Assembly: GCA_021399435.1 (NCBI GenBank)
Contig: JAJTUP010000157.1
Span: 1 to 64,000, forward strand
DNA from: Diaporthe sp. PMI_573
Taxonomy: Eukaryota > Ascomycota > Sordariomycetes > Diaporthales > Diaporthaceae
Direction: 5' to 3'
DNA length: 64,000 bases
Part shown: positions 30,919 to 42,439 of the stretch, piece after piece
Layout of the letters: every line of letters begins with the position of its first letter
How positions within the stretch are numbered: the first letter of the stretch is position 1
Notes under the pieces: generated by a model
Told to the model about the DNA's origin: nothing
Database searches by the model: none
The model's input: the letters and a program-made list of their open reading frames with translations, nothing else
Translations under genes and position numbers: made by a program

Positions 30919-31989
30919 TTATTTCTCACCCTCATTATTACCATTATCGTCATTCCCTTCTTCATCCTCATCCTCATTCTCGTCTATATCCTCATCCTCG
31001 TCTTCATCCTCATCATATTTGATTGGTATTGGTGTGCCAGATGCAGCCCAAATTTCCTGAATCTCTTTTTCAGAAGACCCGCCCTTCCAGCTAGTCCATT
31101 GGCTCATTCCTAGGATCCAAATTTCGTCTTTTCCTTCCCCATCTTTGCCTTCCTCAATATTACTTGTCACGAGGCACCACGTGTTTGGGTGTTTGTTGTC
31201 ATATTTCCAAAAAAGTTTACCGTTCCTACGGGAAAGTTGGCTAGGAGGTATACCGTCTTTAGGTACTTGATAACCAGCATCTATAAGACTTAAGTCTGTT
31301 TTTTTGATACCTGATGGTTTTAGTAGATTTTAGATCAATTAGTAGACAACATACATACCTCTTTTTGTTAATTCCGCTGTGGAGATTTTGTTAGGAACCT
31401 TAGTGTAATTGCCGTTCTCGTCCTTCTCCATATTCTCCACAAGTTTGCTGTGCTTGTCTGCTAACTCTTTTGCGAGAGCACTTTTGACGACAAGTCGCTG
31501 TTGCTGATCGTCACTAAGCGCGGGAAGGTACATCAAAATATGCCTATTCATAGGACAATACAAAGTTGCCTTTGTGATTTTCTTTTCTCCCGTAAGTGGA
31601 TCGCGATAGAAAAGGTGAGTCGTTAGGTTGTCAGAGTCTAAATCAAGATCGCTACTCTCTTTATCGTTGGACACGGTCGAGCCTGTCTGTATTTCTTTTG
31701 GTTCTATTTCACCTAAATCATTTATCTCTGCCTTAATAGAGAGGGGCTTTAGTGTAGGCGGTGCTGAATCATTATTACGCTGCTTTGACATCGTTTTAAC
31801 CTTGTCTGGCTTCTCCTTGTCGGTATCACCTTGATGAGCTTGATCAGTGTCAGTACTACCAGACTCTGGTGGCGGCGTAGCCAACTGTGCAGTTTTGGCA
31901 GGTTTCGCAGGTTTCACAACAGTCTTCGAGCTGTTGCGGGTTCGCGGTCCTTGCACCTGTACTGCATTGGTACGAGATTTGTTCGCCAT
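30919..31989 (-). CDS. Unknown acidic-tailed protein in AT-rich DNA
   Basis: Two exons, 31989-31359 and 31310-30919, join across a 48-bp intron (GTATGT...ATCAG) in frame for 340 residues from a true ATG. The N-terminus is basic and low-complexity (KPAKPAKTAQLATPPPESGS). The middle is more ordered and includes HLFYRDPLTGEKKITKATLY and LSDDQQQRLVVKSALAKELA. After the intron comes a compact region with aromatic residues (RRNGKLFWKYDNKHPNTWCL). The C-terminus is a long Asp/Glu run. I do not recognise a family. Codon choice is AT-rich compared with the P450s, yet there are no stops, so selection or recent arrival is likely. A nuclear or nucleic-acid-associated role is only a guess from charge. Confidence 0.6.
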
Positions 31990-33217
31990 GTTTGGATTGA
32001 GTGTTTTTGTAGATTGATGAATTGACGTAGGAATGATATATAACTAAGACGTCTTGAGTATCTGGTTTTTTAGTGGCAGCATTGACTTATATTTATACTT
32101 GGTCTGCAGCGTGGTATAAAGCATTTACTACTTGGACTTGAAGAAATAGAACTCTAGGATTTTAAAAAATGTTTTTAAAATCTTAAATTCCATATCGTAA
32201 TGGCCTTAGAACACGGAAATACGCCAGTTTTAAAGCTAATAAATAGTAAATGTAATTTTGATCTAATACTGTAAACTAAAGTTACTCTAATTAATGTATT
32301 TGTTGTCCTTTACTACTTTGTTATAAAATTGATTATATCGGAAAACCTAAATTGTAGGGACCTCAAAAAGGGGCACTGCGTGACTGTGCCGCGGCAGACC
32401 ACCTGCAACCCAAATATCAGGCTACTCCATTTTCCTTGCATGTCCGTCATGACGGACCACGTCTAGGCCTAGCCCCTTACAACCGAAGAAATCAGGCCTG
32501 CTCACAAGCGGCCTAAGTCTTCCACCACCAACTATATACAACGCCTGTCCGACGCTGCGGCATGATAGGACCTATTAATTGGCACGCGGCTATGAGCACT
32601 GGCCCATGACCTCCTGATATTCTGAAATTCAAATGTGCAAAATACGCCAGACTAAGTCTCAATGTGTGATATAATAATATAAGTTTCCTTAATTTATAAT
32701 TTTAAACGTCGCAAACGGCTTCAAAGAAATATTACCGAGCTACAAATATCTCTCACAGCAAGCCAAAAACAGGTCTTCACAGGTATTACCATAAAACATA
32801 AGTTTGTTTCTAAATTTAGTTTTATGGACTACAGATGACTAATGAGCCTGTGCTGAGGAAAAGTACAGTACTTGGAAAAACGGAAGACTGAAGCCGCCAA
32901 TAATTGCGTTGGTTTGAAGCTCAATGGGGTCACCGTGAGACTGTGGTAAAGATGCGTGTTGTCCCGACGATGTTTTTGCCTCGTATACAGCAAGAGCACA
33001 CCGCACCTCGATCCAGACGGTCAAGGACTCCGATGCTGACGGTGATGTGCCAGCGAAAAGCTTATTCGTCGATTCCTGCAGTGTGCTGTACACCTCTGTG
33101 GGTGGTCCCGTATTGGCAGCAACGTCTACTATCTCGAGGTATACCTGTAATGCTATGCTTGCGGCAACGTTGCTCTCAGGACCTGTGGGGTTATATGCCT
33201 TGCCTTCTTCAGGAGAT
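31990..33217. other. AT-rich intergenic stretch, no gene recognised
   Basis: About 1.2 kb. Mostly AT-rich with a GC-richer island at 32360-32600. Open stretches at 32839-33221 on both strands lack recognisable similarity, although they adjoin a hAT remnant and may be decayed parts of it. Confidence 0.4.
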
Positions 33218-33652
33218 CTAGGAGGCTTTCATCGCTGTCGCCATCTCGCCATGCATCCAGACCTTCCTGCCCTGCGCATTCACAAATAACTCGAGATATG
33301 AGTCTTCGAGGTCGAGCCAGTCCTTCTCCTCAAGGTCTGCCCAGCGCTTTTTATGAGCATACTTCTGATCCTCTACACGATCCAGTACACGGTCGTTCAT
33401 AAAAATGAATGCCTGCATATCAGCATGCATAGGCGTAAGGCGATTCCGAGCTTTCGTGTGTATGAAACTAATGGCGGAGAAACTTCGTTCCGAGGGCACA
33501 GAGCTCGCAAGGGTACTCATTACGTTGACTGCCACTCTTGCCAGAATCGAGCCCTGGTTGAGGAGGCACTGCCATACCATTGCCGGCTTGAAGCCATCGT
33601 CGTAAACAGCACTATGCTTATTAAATAAGCCGTCTGGGCCGCCTGTGCGCAT
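33218..33652 (-). pseudogene. hAT transposase C-terminal remnant (copy 5)
   Basis: 144-residue frame with the hAT C-terminal dimerisation motif (LASSVPSERSFSAISFIHTK, RNRLTPMHADMQAFIFMNDR) and an ordinary tail with a stop. Everything upstream, including the catalytic core, is missing. It is a different hAT branch from the other copies. No termini were found. Confidence 0.75.
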
Positions 33653-34300
33653 TCGGAAATGTATGAATTCGGAAATACAAAACCTACACTGTACTATATC
33701 GTTAAATAAGCATTATCTTCGGGGTTAAGATATTCCTCGAGATCCCCACGTGGTAGAACATGTATTCTGGGACCAAAACCATTCCGAGGGTCGTTTTGAC
33801 ACGTTTTGTCTGGATAGTATAGTACGAGATCCGCGGACCGAGGCTGGGATTCCGTATTGCCAAGACTTTTCCATTTCTTTGTTTGCAGCGGCCACATCCT
33901 AGCTGCACAAACTGAGCTTTCTGAAATTGAAAATCTGTTGGAAATCACTATAATAAGTCTCTAATCTGCACCCTACCACCATTTTTGTTCTCAGAAAATC
34001 TAAAATAAGCATTGTACATTTGCACTAAATGCCATGGCTCTATAAATCAATCGGTAAAGCACAACACGTTGCGTCGTTGCCGGCTGCTGATTATGGAAAA
34101 AACCCAGCATCGCCATATCGTGAGCTTGCCTTATCACGAAGGGTACCCCAAACATCGTCTCAGTAAGGCGTGGCGAGATCGTGAGAATCTCGATGTTTGA
34201 TAACCAGAGCCAGGAGGCGGGAGTCGAAGGCCAGGAGGTTGGCAATACACGGCTGTTAGACTTGGTCAGCTGATTGTAGACTAATACGTCCATAGGTACA
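33653..34300. other. Spacer, nothing recognised
   Basis: About 650 bp between a hAT remnant and the 392-residue gene. Short open stretches only; no repeat ends or RNA genes seen. Confidence 0.35.
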
Positions 34301-35585
34301 CTAGGTACGAATTGGGATTAACTGTAGAAGCAAGCGTACATGTTCAAGATACCTGTGCGCTTCAAGCTCTCGCTTCCAGTGCCTGGCGGCGGCAGTGATA
34401 TCGAGCGGCTCCGCAGCGGTGGCGATCTTGTGGAACTTAACCGCAACAACCGCAGGCCGTGGCGCGTGACCCTCGGGCAGCGGTTCGTCGCTAGCAAGCA
34501 TGCACAGTTCCCAGAGGGCGAGGCAGGGTGCTATGAGTATGCTCCTCTCCTCGCCATCACTGGTAAGGTCAGTGAGGTTGCTGGCGTCAGTAGCAGGCTG
34601 GCAACAAGTCACTTCGAGGAAACCGAAGTGGGGAGTGTCTAGAACGCCGTTTCGCACAATAACAAGCTCTGCTTCAGTTACAATGAATCCGTACCGACAC
34701 TGGTGCTCGCGCATCATATAGTGTAGGTGAGCTAGGCCTCTGAGGTACTCGACCTTCTCTGTGCCGTCTCGGGCGCGCATACTGGTTTTGAATCGGAGGA
34801 ATGATTTGACCAGCCCGACTACACGCGCAGAAGGCGTACCGCCCCAGACGGCTGCTGTGGAGCTATCATCGCCAGCAATGGTTGCGACAAAGGTCTGCCC
34901 AGTGTCCCTCGTAGCATAGATTCCTGACTTACTCGGCACGCTGAGTTGGACCAGTCTTTCGGAGTACATTGCCAACGCAGCATTAAGCCTCGGTAGGTAG
35001 TGGTTCGCATAGATTGAGTATAGGTCTGTCTCGGTCGCAAGGTGACACTGCGGGCTTAATAGGCTGGGCAGGAACTCGAAAGGCTTGCTAGAAAGTGACA
35101 TAATCGTGGAGGTGCTGAATGAAGTCCACGGGTGGACCTGCCGAATATCCCACAAGAAGTGTTTGCTCTGGAAATTTTTTATGTTTGGGGATGGCATGAA
35201 CACGACTGTGTGTAGAGTTGGATACGTTCAAGTGATTGAGCAATATAGTAGAACAAGGGTGCGTTATCGTCGGTGGATCTTGAGCTTGGATGTGCATAGG
35301 GCGTCAAACACGGTCTGCATCGTCTTGGGGAATCTTCGAATGACGGAACCAGGCTCGTGATGTCTCATCCATCACCTCCCGTCTGACGGCCGTAATCCGG
35401 ATTGCCTCCTCCAACTGCACAAAAATATGGTCATTAAACAGGTCTCCAATCTGCCGCATTATCGACTCCTTCTTTGTGTCAAACTTGCAACGCATGACCC
35501 GATCTTCTTCAGCGCGTGTCCTCATGGTCAGCGACCAGAAATCGTCTTCGATCTCATCCCAATTATGAGCGCCGCTGTCCGCCAT
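34301..35585 (-). CDS. Conserved-looking fungal protein of unknown function (392 aa)
   Basis: Two exons, 35585-35312 and 35205-34301, join across a 106-bp intron in frame and give 392 residues from ATG 35585. The N-terminal exon is charged and helical (ADSGAHNWDEIEDDFWSL). The second exon has aromatic-rich conserved-looking blocks: FLWDIRQVHPWTSFSTSTI, KVEYLRGLAHLHYMMREHQC, RYGFIVTEAELVIVRNG and CLALWELCMLA. The run R-YGFI-TE-ELV- followed by a beta-strand with Glu (FGFLEV) resembles a PD-(D/E)XK-type nuclease fold, but I cannot prove this. A related pattern recurs in uncharacterised Pezizomycotina proteins. No stop or frameshift; probably expressed. Confidence 0.7.
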
Positions 35586-36880
35586 ATTTCGTCTCACTGA
35601 CCGCGACCCTAGTCGAGATGAACGTCCGGGCAGAGGAAAAGTTGTAACAGCTAGCTGTGTTTGCCGTATTTAGGCCTGATGCGATCTGATCCTACTCTTC
35701 GGATGGGTGGTCAATTGAGAAGTGGAAGAAGATTAGAGGGTGTGAAGGTGGGATCGACCTGATAACCTCGGCATGGGTATAGTCTCATTATGTAAGCCAC
35801 TGGCTTGACAAGGCTCCAACCTTCCCCGACTTCTCAACCCCGCCAGCCAAACGCCGTCGCCTTGACGAGACCATTACAAACATGAGATCCCGTGGCGCGT
35901 TTGGTCAGGCACATTTCTTTTATCATACAAAAATTGACCCGATAAGGACGAAATCTTTTTGTAACATCGAGATTCGGCAATTGTCTATATGTCTATACAA
36001 TATGTTTCAAATAACGAAACAGAATCCTTAATTAATAGCACAATACCTATACTCACCCTGCCCTTTTAAATCCTCTAGTTATAGTTTGACGGAGACTTGT
36101 AGCATGAGAATATTTACTAATAGGTCAGTGCATTTGTATTTTAGGAATAGGCTTGTTGAATTTATCCCTCCATTAGAGCTCGAACCGAGAAATAATGTAC
36201 TTAAAAGCTTGAATACTTAAGTCGCCTAATGTGGATGTAACGGCGACGATCTCGTCTTATAACTATTCCTTTGGCGTTGTCGGCGCTCTCGGTGCCCTCG
36301 CCGTTGCTGTTAACGTTGACGTTGATTTGCACACCAATTGCACATTTCCACCACTTAAGTCTATCATCCTCACCACATCTCTCAAGTGACCTTACACGCA
36401 GGTCCCAAGAAGGTATGCATCCTCATTGACCGAGTCCTCCCATGTTATCGTACTGTACTTTTGACTGCATCAGTGGGTCGGCTTCCCAAATAAACAATCC
36501 AGGCCTTGGTCATCGTTAACAAATTTACACAAGGGAATGCAGTGCTGTATGTATTTTGTTATACCAGAATGGTAATCTTTTTTTAGGCATTGTAAAGCAG
36601 TATGTACTGTACTATATTGAAGTGTCAGACTTCTATGCAGTAAATACCACCTTTTTACACTAGCACGTGTGGAGAATGAATAATTGTATTTTTAAACATG
36701 GTACTTCTAAGAACTGTTATCTTTTAACCAGTACACTTTTATACTATACGTATCGCTGGAGTGAATTATGTTTGAAATAAAAAGTACATCATCTCTCCGC
36801 TTGTCAGGTTTAACTGCATATTACAGTCGCAATATATGTGCCGCAGATATTTTTGTATCATTACTTTACTTGACGACGGG
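35586..36880. other. AT-rich intergenic region
   Basis: About 1.3 kb without recognisable coding sequence. A short stretch near 36275-36330 has GTTG-type imperfect repeats. The low GC would fit an old, repeat-mutated TE, but no element can be named. Confidence 0.35.
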
Positions 36881-37735
36881 CATGACCGAACTCAACGGTA
36901 ACGCATCGCGCCAAGTTCTTATGGAGCTTTACACCAAGAGGCAACATGGGGGAAGCAGGGCAACTTTTACAAGACAGCTTCAAATCCCCGGTACGACAGA
37001 ACGCCGATACACTTTTAATTGGAAATAACATCGGGTCGATCTACTTCAGTCAGAAGAAGTACACCGAGGCAAGAGACTTTTAGTTCCAACTTTACGCTTG
37101 ATGGATCAACAAGATCACCCTCACAGCATAACCTGCATGCACAATCTAGCGTGTTCCTATGCAATGCTCGACGAACTGTATATGGCCAAATCGATGGCTC
37201 AGGAGATAAAAAGGTCTCTCGAAAGAGACTTAGCCGTACAGAGGTTGAAGTGCTGAAAATAAACCACCTACTTAAGTATATAGCCCAGCTGCGACAAATG
37301 TCACCTGAAAAACGTGTTTCTGTTAAGACCACTCTCTCTGCCGCCGAGGGGAAGTTTCCGAGTGCTGGATCACTGAGCCCCAAAATAACTGTGTGCAAGG
37401 TCAGATCCTACGGCATTCCCCGGGAGGTCATCCTGATGATAATAGAAAATATGGCACTGGAAGATGTATTGGATAACAGGAAAATGAACGCAGTCTTTGA
37501 AGTACCTGATTCCAGCCCAATTCCACCTCATATTTTAGTCTCTACACGCTGGAGCCTGAACATATCCGGACAAAGTATCACCAGTGGGCCGATGTTGAAC
37601 GTACTAACCACTTGAAGACATGGCCTGAATACAAATTCTCCCCTGCGAAGCCCAAGAGTGCAAAAGAAGAAAGGAGTAATGGAACCAATCCTCAGTTCAT
37701 CGATACCATGGCCAAATGAGAGTGTTGAAGGCCGG
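36880..37735 (+). pseudogene. TPR plus F-box protein remnant
   Basis: Pieces in several frames look like one decayed gene. LLIGNNIGSIYFSQKKYTEA (about 37010-37070) and HSITCMHNLACSYAMLDELY (about 37115-37175) have the spacing and residues of kinesin-light-chain-type TPR units. GIPREVILMIIENMALEDVL (about 37412-37470) looks like the start of an F-box. A final open frame ends at TGA near 37718. Stops and frameshifts separate them, including a TAG right after EARDF and a TGA after the second TPR. A TPR/F-box substrate adaptor is a reasonable but unproven origin. Confidence 0.45.
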
Positions 37736-38068
37736 GATATGGGTTGGGGTGGCAGCTCTATGACTTAGAACCCGGATACAGCCCAAGAAATTGACAAATG
37801 ATAAGGAGGAGTTCTGGTGGGAGCAAGTAAAGTAAGCATTTGGCATTCGCATCCCGCTTGGCTTCAAGAGTTTTCTGAAATCGTGTTGTCACCATATTGG
37901 ATGTATTTCTGCATGTGGTTCCCTTTTATGCAAACCCAACAGATTGAGGAGTAAGATTTTATTTCTGCTATTTATCAAGGATTGTCGGCTTATATGGCTG
38001 TGAACCGCCCATGGCTACATTTTGTGGCGGACCTGAGCCATCACTGCAGCCCCAATAACCACGGAATT

Positions 38069-39065
38069 TTATTGGCTAGGGTATGTTTTCGATGCTGAAT
38101 TAATTGATCCCGATGAGGACAATACGATTTTGATGAGGCGTTGATGGTGGGCAGTTTCGCGGTCTTTTCCCTCCCCCAAGAATTGGGCACAACAATTTTC
38201 ATAAATATTAGAATATGCTACTGAGCCATAGTATATTCCTTCCCTGTGATGTATTGGATTTATGACAAACGTCAGCCTATCAATCTCTTCCAAGACGGGC
38301 GTTTGCACGACCCCAAGAATCTTACACCCCCTGGTCGAGAATCTGTTGACATTTGTGGGCTATTCCCCAGTTTCTTTACAACACCATATCTTCTCAGATT
38401 TTGAGGAAAATAAACAAACTGGGTTGGTCCTCTGGGAACTCGGGTCGTGCCTTACCGGCCCTGCTCGCTGCCCTCCGCTACGCTCCCGGGCTCGCCCCCT
38501 TTACCCCAGCCGGCCCTTTCTTAATTGAGTTGTTGGCTGTTGAGTAATTTAAATTTAAAAGAGAGCTTTTGAAGAGTGTTTTGACAGCTAGGGCCCACAA
38601 ATGTCAACAGATTCTCGACCAGGGGGTGTAAGATTCTTGTAAGCCACTCAGACATGCCAGCACAGCATAACAACAACGACCAAAGCCTTCTGCGAACAAC
38701 GCCGAGCTTTGGCTGACATGTCTAAACATAGTCACTATACAGAAGTCAAGGGTAAACCCTCGCTGCAATCGGAGTGTTTCGTCTCCGCCGAAAACAAACC
38801 AGTCAAACTTCCAAGTGGGTTCCTGACGCTGAGAGGAGGAGGAGGCGAGATCGGAGAGAGGAGGGGCGATGTCTGAGAGATTTCTTTGCACGAAAAGCTG
38901 GTATTCTTTGATGAATCGTTTCAGCATGCCATAAGTTGACATGAGATAATTGACCTCGCGCTTGTCAGCGATTTGCGGTACGCTGTCGAAGACCAGTTGG
39001 CTCGCCCTGGCTGGTTGCGAGTTTGCAACGGGCTGCGAAAAGCTGGTGGTCGGGGCCTTTTGCAT
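38069..39065 (-). pseudogene. Unknown gene interrupted by a MITE-like element
   Basis: A minus-strand frame starts at ATG 39065, includes a Ser-rich segment and FDWFVFGGDETLRLQRGF, and runs open to the edge of the inverted-repeat element at 38639. Beyond the element a second frame continues (VQTPVLEEIDRLTFVINPIH) to a stop at 38069. The two could be halves of one gene, but no target duplication proves it, and I recognise no domain. Low-confidence gene model. Confidence 0.3.
38314..38639. mobile_element. MITE-like element with 47-bp inverted ends
   Basis: 326 bp bounded by inverted arms 38314-38360 and 38593-38639 with no mismatch seen. Arms begin CAAGAATCTTACACCCCCTG. The interior has no ORF of note and a GC-rich centre (about 38440-38515). 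No clear target-site duplication flanks it: inverted identity extends to the last base. Non-autonomous DNA transposon is the likeliest identity; the superfamily is not determined. Confidence 0.75.
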
Positions 39066-40179
39066 GATAGGTACTAGGTGAGTTTCGGTTCATCATGACA
39101 AGGCTTTAGCACCGTGGGAGGGCGTTAGGGGTGGAAATGGTCGACGGCCATATCAATCTCCCGTCCTCTATTTTATCTCTGTCTCTACTTCGTACCGTAG
39201 ATCCCATCCTTCACCAAAACCACATACTAATCTCCGAAAGAGATCATCTCCAGCTATTAAAAGTAGGACAGCTTCGATGCAAAAGCACCAGTAATACCGG
39301 CGATACGTGATATGCGGCCATTAAGGAGGTGAGAGCGATTTTTGCGAGTAAACGCAGCTATTCCGAAACTATTTGCAGCATTCAGATCAAACATACTGTG
39401 TCATTGTTATTTTCTTCATAGAGCACTAGCCACATTGAATTAAATCTTAGGCACGAAGGTCGCTTTAGAAACAAATGTAATTAGAGACACTTCACATAAT
39501 GGATGTCACCACCCAAGGATGAGCATTTCACTGAATTTCTTGGTCGGAGTTCAGCCACAATCTCCTCTCCCTGCTGCCTAATTTGTTACTAATACTAATG
39601 CAAAAGTCCCTTCCTGCGTCTGCTGGGAAGACACCGCCCTGGGCTGTGCAGGGTGCCAATGTAACCTTTGGTCACAATCTGGCCTCTCGTTTCAATCCTT
39701 CGGACTTCTTCAGTCAAATGTGTACGTACCTTTGCCCGTGTACCTACGTACACATGCGTAGATGAGCAAATCCAATACTGCACAGCATAGCATGGGACAG
39801 AGCAAGTTTGATCCTCTTCGCAGGGAAATTGCCACCGCCGTGGGAGCGCCAATCCACAGGCCTTGACATGCCCTGGGGTCGCCTAAGCCTACCATCTCTC
39901 CTCTGGCTGAACACTACTTATATCTCGAGATCCCTGGTCAACGCTCTCTCCCGTCCCAAGTGAATCTTCTATTTTTCATGGCAATCCACAGAGAAGCAGA
40001 AATTATATTCATACTTTATATCGCAATCTTTATATATACTATACAGTCAATCATCGTCACACCACTTTCAATAACGCCCTGCCCGAAAAGCATCACACAA
40101 CCCCAGCCTCGTTTACCCTATCCTTTCCCCTCAAGTTATTTGCGAAAGTATATCTACAGAAGCACACCACCTGTTTCCA
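39066..40179. other. Intergenic, upstream region of the bZIP gene
   Basis: About 1.1 kb. The last 250 bp are pyrimidine/CA-rich, as in fungal promoters and 5' UTRs. No other feature was recognised. Confidence 0.4.
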
Positions 40180-41351
40180 ATGATGGCGCCTGACCAACAC
40201 GTATCCGTCCACAAGTACTCGGGCTGTCCAGCAGAGCAGCCCCAGCAAACCTCGGTCCGCAATTACCCAAGCACCAGCAGCGCCTTCAGCACTTCAGCGC
40301 ATCCAGATGAGGACTGGACCAAAGTCTCGGATCTTGCTGAGCGCAGGCGGATACAGAACAGGATTGCCCAACGTAACTACCGTATGTGGCCTTCCCGCAC
40401 GGTCAAGACAGCACACTTTTTCAGGCGTGGCTAAAACCCGAGTGCAGGCAAGAAGATAAAAGAGCGCATGGCCGACCTGGAGAGGCGCGCGAGCTCTGAT
40501 GGCAACAAGAACAGCAATACGCACATCAAGAACTCGCCAAAGTCGAGCAAGAAGAGACAGAGGCACCAGTCATTACGACCGCCTTCTGGACACCAGACGC
40601 TGCAGCCACCATCACATTCGGGCACTCCACTACTCCCCTTCACACCGCTCATAAACCCGGAGGACCACCTCTCCTCTTCGCCAGGCCCGCCTGCAAGCAG
40701 CCCGCCACCATTCGCCAGCTACCAGCTAACATACTTGCGCGATAATGGCATGATCATGCAGTCATACGGCAGCCCACACCAGCAGGAAAGCACAACAACC
40801 GGCCCTTACCGATTCGGTATGGTGACGACAAACGCGCCCATACTGCCGCCAATGACACACTTTGCTGAATCACCCAACCTCAACAGGGGCAATGAGTCGA
40901 TGTCGTCGTTCTCCAACTACGGCGACTACACGCTTGGTGGTCAATTAAACCGCTTGGCCTACGATTCAAATCATCATGTGAGTTCCTTGCGCCACATCCA
41001 AGTTTATCAACACAGTCCTCTCGTTTCCACTATTCTCCCTACCTTCGGCAGCGCCAACGCTGGTATATACGCTAGCAATCTTGCTGCGCCTGTTCCTTAA
41101 GGCCCTCGCTATCCTCCTTCTCCGTCTCAGAGTTGAAGAAGAAGAACGATGTAAAATGTTCCACGGTGAGAAGAAGAAAATCACAACAACAACATCATAA
41201 TCACAGAGAGAAAAGAAAACGCTTTCGATATCCCAAGAGAGAAAGGCTAACACAACACCCACAGATCCCAGCTCTGTCGCATACCCTTGACCACTCAGAC
41301 AACAACTCGGAGGCGGATCAGTATGCCTGCTCGGTGACGCCCCTATCATGA
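40180..41351 (+). CDS. bZIP transcription factor
   Basis: Nuclear DNA-binding regulator. Three exons, 40180-40381, 40448-40977 and 41265-41351, join in frame for 272 residues. The basic region spans the first intron: AERRRIQNRIAQRNYR|KKIKERMADLERR, with the N-x7-R signature (NRIAQRNYR) of AP-1-like fungal bZIPs. The zipper is very short (only one or two heptads), as in several small fungal bZIPs. The rest is Pro/Ser-rich and probably disordered. The last intron (287 bp) is long but ends with a CTAAC branch and CACAG. Two adjacent ATGs (40180, 40183) could start it. Targets are unknown; no obvious partner gene adjoins. Confidence 0.88.
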
Positions 41352-41992
41352 AAAGAGCTACACAGACCGTAAGCAATTGCAATTGCATAAGGAACGGATG
41401 CAAGTGTTTTACGATTTTTCTCTTTTGTTAATACCTTTCTTACTATCTCGAATTCTTTCGGACCAAGGTTTGTTCTTACGTACATCTTTTACACTGCTTC
41501 CTCTTCTATCTTAAAGAGCATCTCCTGGCCTACCTGCATGTACTTCTGGCCCCACTCATCTATCTCGGTAATCTTCGTGCGGGACTCGCTGTCGTCATCT
41601 TGGGAGGGGAGGGGATCGTTTTGGTGATGTTTGCACCACTCGACATTGTCCTTACTCAAGACTGGGCCCGACGAGACCACTGTATCCCTCCTTATCATGA
41701 TAGATTCGCTTTCCGGTAAAAAGGCAAGCCCTTAATTCGTCCCCGCATGGCGCACCACGAAGCCGCCATCGCGGAAGGGCGGGGTGATGAAGTCCCAAGT
41801 AGTTCTCAGCATAGTCAAATTTCCTTTTTTCTTTATAAATATAGCTGCAAGACGGGATATGTGTGTTGCCGCAGAAGTGCTTACCCCGCCGCAACCCGTG
41901 TGAGTTGTTCTTCTGGCGCGCCGTCTTCTTTTTCAACGTATTTTTTATTGACATACTATCCGCGGCCGGGAGAGGTCTGTTTTTTGTGACGT
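41352..41992. other. 3' flank of bZIP gene; nothing else recognised
   Basis: About 640 bp with short open stretches only. No TE ends or RNA gene seen. Confidence 0.35.
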
Positions 41993-42330
41993 TTACCGTG
42001 TCTGGAGATGAGCCCCTCCCGTCTGTGCGAGCAGCTCCTCAATGTTCAAAGCACAACATGTCACCGAGCAACAGAAAACTTCATCCCGCGCCATTCTCAG
42101 GAGCAAGTCACCTTCCGATCTACATTGAATGTCAGACGATTCGTTGATGGAACTACGCCATCCTGGGATGCCTTTCTGATCGTGACGCTGTGATGACGCA
42201 TCTCTATGCAGGAATTCTTTAACCGTCGTGTGAAGAAAATAGACCTTTCCGTGATAGATAGAAACAATCAGCCCACACCAGTTTCGAACAGAATGATGCC
42301 CAAACGAGATATATAATCTTTTTGGGTGTG
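41993..42330 (-). pseudogene. NLR (NACHT-type) C-terminal remnant
   Basis: A minus-strand frame includes VRNWCGLIVSIYHGKVYFLHTTVKEFLH followed by WRSSINESSD. This is the pattern found after the NACHT ATPase in fungal NLR-like proteins (a WCGLxVxxxxGKVYFLHxTxxEFL block preceding the repeat domain). Only this short block survives and it is followed by an early stop. It is evidence that an incompatibility or immune-type receptor gene once lay here. Confidence 0.5.
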
Positions 42331-42439
42331 TGTGCAGCCATATTTTTTGTACTGGGTGGGCCGCCGAAAGTAGCTGCATAGGCCGACGCAAGAAGCTGGG
42401 TAGGCTGACGCTGGCCGGAGGAAAGTTGGCACCAATCAC

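Noticed and set aside
37019..37615. 198-residue plus-strand ORF as a complete gene
   Set aside because: TPR-like similarity lies in another frame across its first half and F-box-like similarity only in its second half, so the frame is a patchwork of a decayed gene.
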